Assembly (NCBI RefSeq): GCF_002556635.1
Contig: NZ_MWMO01000003.1
Span: 278,908 to 342,907, forward strand
Length of the DNA stretch: 64,000 nucleotides
Direction: 5' to 3'
Origin: Novosphingobium sp. PC22D
GTDB lineage: Bacteria; Pseudomonadota; Alphaproteobacteria; Sphingomonadales; Sphingomonadaceae
Part shown: in pieces, positions 61,767-64,000 of the stretch
Numbering within the stretch: the stretch's first letter is position 1
How the letters are laid out: each line of letters begins with the position of its first letter
Made by a program: the position numbers and the translations under genes
Notes under the pieces: model-generated
Seen by the model: the letters and a program-made list of their open reading frames with translations, nothing else
The model's database searches: none
What the model was told of the DNA's origin: nothing

Positions 61767-62128
61767 GCGCCGGCGACCTTTGCCATGATCCGGAGCAACT
61801 GGCCCTGCTGGAACGGCTTCTGGATCCAGCCGGTCGCCCCGGCGCCCTTCGCCTGGGCCTTCATCGATTCGTCGGATTCGGTGGTCAGTAGGACCACCGG
61901 GACACCTCGCCCGGCGGGATGGCCGCGAAACGATCGCGTGAACTCGATCCCGTTCATCACCGGCATGTTGAGGTCCGTGAGAACCACGTCGACCTTGCGC
62001 TCCGTCGCGATCTTGAGCCCCTCGGCACCATCGGCGGCTTCGAGGACGTCGTATCCGGCTCCGCTCAGCGTCAGCGAGACGATCTGTCGGATCGAAGGCG
62101 AGTCATCGATGGTAAGAACCGTTGTCAT
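61763..62128 (-). CDS. cheY: Chemotaxis response regulator CheY
   Basis: A 121-residue single receiver domain. Acidic pocket D8-D9, phospho-acceptor D52 (VLTDLNMPVMNGIEF), T82 and K104 (WIQKPFQQ) are all present. It overlaps STAS and cheA genes by four bases each. Its target (flagellar motor, pilus or other) is not visible in this window. Confidence 0.96.
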   Translation of the reverse strand: MTTVLTIDDSPSIRQIVSLTLSGAGYDVLEAADGAEGLKIATERKVDVVLTDLNMPVMNGIEFTRSFRGHPAGRGVPVVLLTTESDESMKAQAKGAGATGWIQKPFQQGQLLRIMAKVAGA

Positions 62129-62481
62129 TCCTTCACCTCAATTTGAAACGGAGCGGTAAGAGCGTCTTCGTCCCCGGCCCATAGTCCCAGGTGCTGGATT
62201 ACTTCCGCGAATGGCGAGCCGGGCGTAACGAGCAGGCGCCGCGTCGGATTTTCTTTCGTCCAGGCAATCAGCAATTGGACGCCAAGCGAATCGATACTGC
62301 TGATTGGAGCCGTGTCGATGAAACGATCAACGTCATGATCAGCCGAAGCGAGCACAAGCTCGTCCTTGACGGCCGCGACCTCGCGAACCGTGAGGGTCTG
62401 CGCGACATGCATGTTTGGCAAAGTTGGAGGGCGCCTCGACTGGGGATGGTGGGCCGCCATTAGCGCCGAGGGCGTTGCCAT
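62125..62481 (-). CDS. STAS-domain protein heading the chemosensory operon
   Basis: 118 residues. The STAS fold of anti-sigma-factor antagonists is suggested by FIDTAPISSIDSLGVQLLIAW followed by RRLLVTPGSPFAEVIQHLGL. The segment D-S-L-G-V-Q-L-L aligns with D-S-S-G-L-Q-L-L of phosphorylatable relatives. In-frame ATGs at 62481, 62460 and 62412 are all possible starts. No partner kinase or anti-sigma gene is adjacent; it overlaps cheY. Confidence 0.8.
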   Translation of the reverse strand: MATPSALMAAHHPQSRRPPTLPNMHVAQTLTVREVAAVKDELVLASADHDVDRFIDTAPISSIDSLGVQLLIAWTKENPTRRLLVTPGSPFAEVIQHLGLWAGDEDALTAPFQIEVKE

Positions 62482-62684
62482 GTTGCGACCGTCGGGCAGC
62501 GTACTTGACCGTAAGGTATTCCGTCCGTCGCGGCGCCCACCGCAAATTTACCATGACTGCACGGCCGAGGCGCTCGCGCCGCCGTTCGCCTGGGCTTGAT
62601 CGCCGAACAGGGGCGCCTGCGTTCGGCCGCATGTCCGCGAAGATTCGCCCTGCAAGTGCGCGGGATATCGGGCATAGGGCCGGG

Positions 62685-63917
62685 ATGCCCGCTCATGATG
62701 CTCCGTCACTCAAGCCCGCGCTGCCGAGATGGCAACTCGCCGTTTACGGTCTCGGCACGATCCTGGGCACGGGCATCTACGTCGTGGTCGGCAAGGTGGC
62801 GGGAGAGGCGGGGGCGCTGGCGCCTGTCTCGTTTCTCGTCGCGGCCGTGGCCGCCGCGCTCACCGCGCTGTCCTATGCCGAACTGAGCGCCCGCTTTCCC
62901 GAAAGCGGCGGATCGGCCGCCTTCATCGACCACGGCTTCGGCCGCCGCTGGCTGACGAGCGTGGCGGGCTGGGCGTTGATCGCGACCGGGCTCGTCTCGG
63001 CGGCGACCAGCGCGAACGGCTTTGCCGGTTACCTCGGCGTCTTCGTCGATCTGCCGCCCGCGATCGTCGTGCCGGCAGCGGTGCTCGCGCTGACGCTGGT
63101 CGCCGCCAAGGGCGTGGAGGAAGCGGCCTGGTTCATGCTGGTGACCACCGCGCTCGAGGTGCTGGGGCTGGTGATCGTGATCGTTTTCGCGGGCGGCGCG
63201 CTGAGCGGCTATCCCGAGGCGGCGCGAGACGCGCTCGCGGCCGGCAGTCCTGGCGCGCTTTCTGGCGGTATTCTGCTCGGCGCCGTGCTCGCCTTCTACG
63301 CGTTCATCGGCTTCGAGGATCTGGCGACACTGTCGGAGGAAGCGGACGACGCGCCGCGTGCCATGCCCTTCGCGATCGTCGTCTCGCTGACGTTGGCGCT
63401 GTGTTTCTATCTGGTCATCGCCGCGATCGCGGTCTCGGCGGTCGAGGTCGAGGCCTTGCGCGACAGCGAAGCGCCGCTCGCCGATGTCGTCGCCTCGAAC
63501 GGTGGCCCGGCGCGCCTGCTCGCGATCATCGGGCTGGCGACGATCCTCAACGGCGCACTGGCGCAAATCGTGATGGCGGCGCGCGTCGTTCACGATCTCG
63601 GCGCGCGCCGCGGCGGCGCGCCCGCCTGGCTCGCCGCGATCCATCCCAGAACCCGCACGCCCGTCGCCGCGACGCTGCTGAGCGGCGCGATCGTCGTGGC
63701 GCTGGCGCTGGCCTTTCCGATCGCGACGCTCGCTGCGGGCACGAGCATCCTGATCCTGCTGATCTTCGCCGCCGCCTGCATCGCCCTGCTGCTGGTCAAG
63801 GCGCGAGGCGAGCCGGCCGGGGAGGGCGTGCGGACCTGGCCGGCCGCCGTCCCCGCGCTCGGCGCGCTCAGCTGCCTCGGCCTGGTCGCCGCGCAGACCC
63901 TCGCGGCGCTGGGTTAG
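62685..63917 (+). CDS. APC-superfamily amino acid permease
   Basis: A 410-residue inner-membrane transporter with about twelve helices. The family start is clear: LAVYGLGTILGTGIYVVVGKVAGEAG (TM1 with the unwound G-T-G-I-Y), TALSYAELSARFPESGGSAAF (TM2-3) and AFYAFIGFEDLATLSEEADDAPRAMP (TM6 and loop). The substrate cannot be predicted. Longer in-frame starts (62415, 62631) would overlap the divergent STAS gene leader; 62685 places TM1 near the N-terminus. Confidence 0.85.
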   Translation: MPAHDAPSLKPALPRWQLAVYGLGTILGTGIYVVVGKVAGEAGALAPVSFLVAAVAAALTALSYAELSARFPESGGSAAFIDHGFGRRWLTSVAGWALIATGLVSAATSANGFAGYLGVFVDLPPAIVVPAAVLALTLVAAKGVEEAAWFMLVTTALEVLGLVIVIVFAGGALSGYPEAARDALAAGSPGALSGGILLGAVLAFYAFIGFEDLATLSEEADDAPRAMPFAIVVSLTLALCFYLVIAAIAVSAVEVEALRDSEAPLADVVASNGGPARLLAIIGLATILNGALAQIVMAARVVHDLGARRGGAPAWLAAIHPRTRTPVAATLLSGAIVVALALAFPIATLAAGTSILILLIFAAACIALLLVKARGEPAGEGVRTWPAAVPALGALSCLGLVAAQTLAALG

Positions 63918-63969
63918 GTCGTAGATCTGTAATTGCAGAGCTTGGCGGTGCCGATCCCTTGAGGGTTTC

Positions 63970-64000
63970 ATGGATCTGTCCGCACTGGCCCGGCCGAAGC
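63970..64000 (+). CDS. Start of an unidentified gene, cut by the window end
   Basis: ATG followed by nine open codons (MDLSALARPK), with GAGGG five bases upstream. It is too short to identify. Confidence 0.4.
   Translation, partial: MDLSALARPK

Overview
The window reads as chromosomal core sequence of a GC-rich alphaproteobacterium, most likely a member of the Sphingomonadales. The evidence is the family resemblance of nearly every protein, the gene order nuoA-N / birA / coaX / rnj / DUF1467, the block ppiD-trpE...trpGDC-moaC-moeA-lexA-comEC-gltX-gltA, and a GTTC-N7-GTTC SOS box typical of alphaproteobacteria. No insertion sequences, phage genes, CRISPR arrays or rRNA genes were seen. Genes are densely packed, many with 4-base stop/start overlaps (ATGA, GTGA, TTGA).

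Layout. 1-6.3 kb: the 3' part of prfB, a methyltransferase-like lipoprotein, a nitronate monooxygenase-family flavoprotein, an ammonium-transporter-like protein that has lost its pore residues, a secreted SH3-domain protein, and an acetyl-CoA acetyltransferase. 6.5-26.1 kb: the complete 14-gene nuo operon (respiratory complex I), with a small membrane protein inserted between nuoD and nuoE and two related secreted proteins between nuoF and nuoG, followed by biotin ligase, type III pantothenate kinase, RNase J and a DUF1467 protein. 26.1-32.9 kb: the least explained region. It has a 904-residue membrane-anchored coiled-coil protein, a histidine-phosphotransfer-like protein without the phospho-histidine, a membrane protein with a nucleotidyltransferase-like head, a helical protein, and a histidine-kinase-like protein with proline in place of the phospho-histidine. 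Two CtrA-like boxes precede genes of this block. 32.9-47.5 kb: gltX-gltA, comEC, then on the minus strand the tryptophan genes with molybdenum cofactor genes and lexA, fed from a ppiD-like folding factor gene upstream. 47.7-53.5 kb: tpiA, secG, pyrG, a small heat-shock protein with an apparent heat-shock promoter and ROSE-type RNA thermometer, a glutaredoxin, a nitrilase-family amidase, a DUF1178 protein and tRNA-Arg(CCT). 53.6-62.5 kb: a nine-gene chemosensory operon (STAS-cheY-cheA-cheW-mcp-cheW-cheR-cheB-MCP-like). 62.7-64 kb: an APC-family permease and the first codons of another gene.

How the genes work together. The nuo operon supplies the whole proton-pumping NADH dehydrogenase, and its extra members may be assembly or accessory factors. 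The trp cluster makes anthranilate and converts it as far as indole-glycerol phosphate. The chemosensory operon has all core parts (receptor, coupling proteins, kinase, response regulator, adaptation enzymes), but no flagellar or pilus genes are visible, so its output is unknown. The strongest candidates for undescribed biology are the 26.1-32.9 kb pseudo-signalling locus, the pore-dead Amt homologue and the paired repeat proteins inside the nuo operon.
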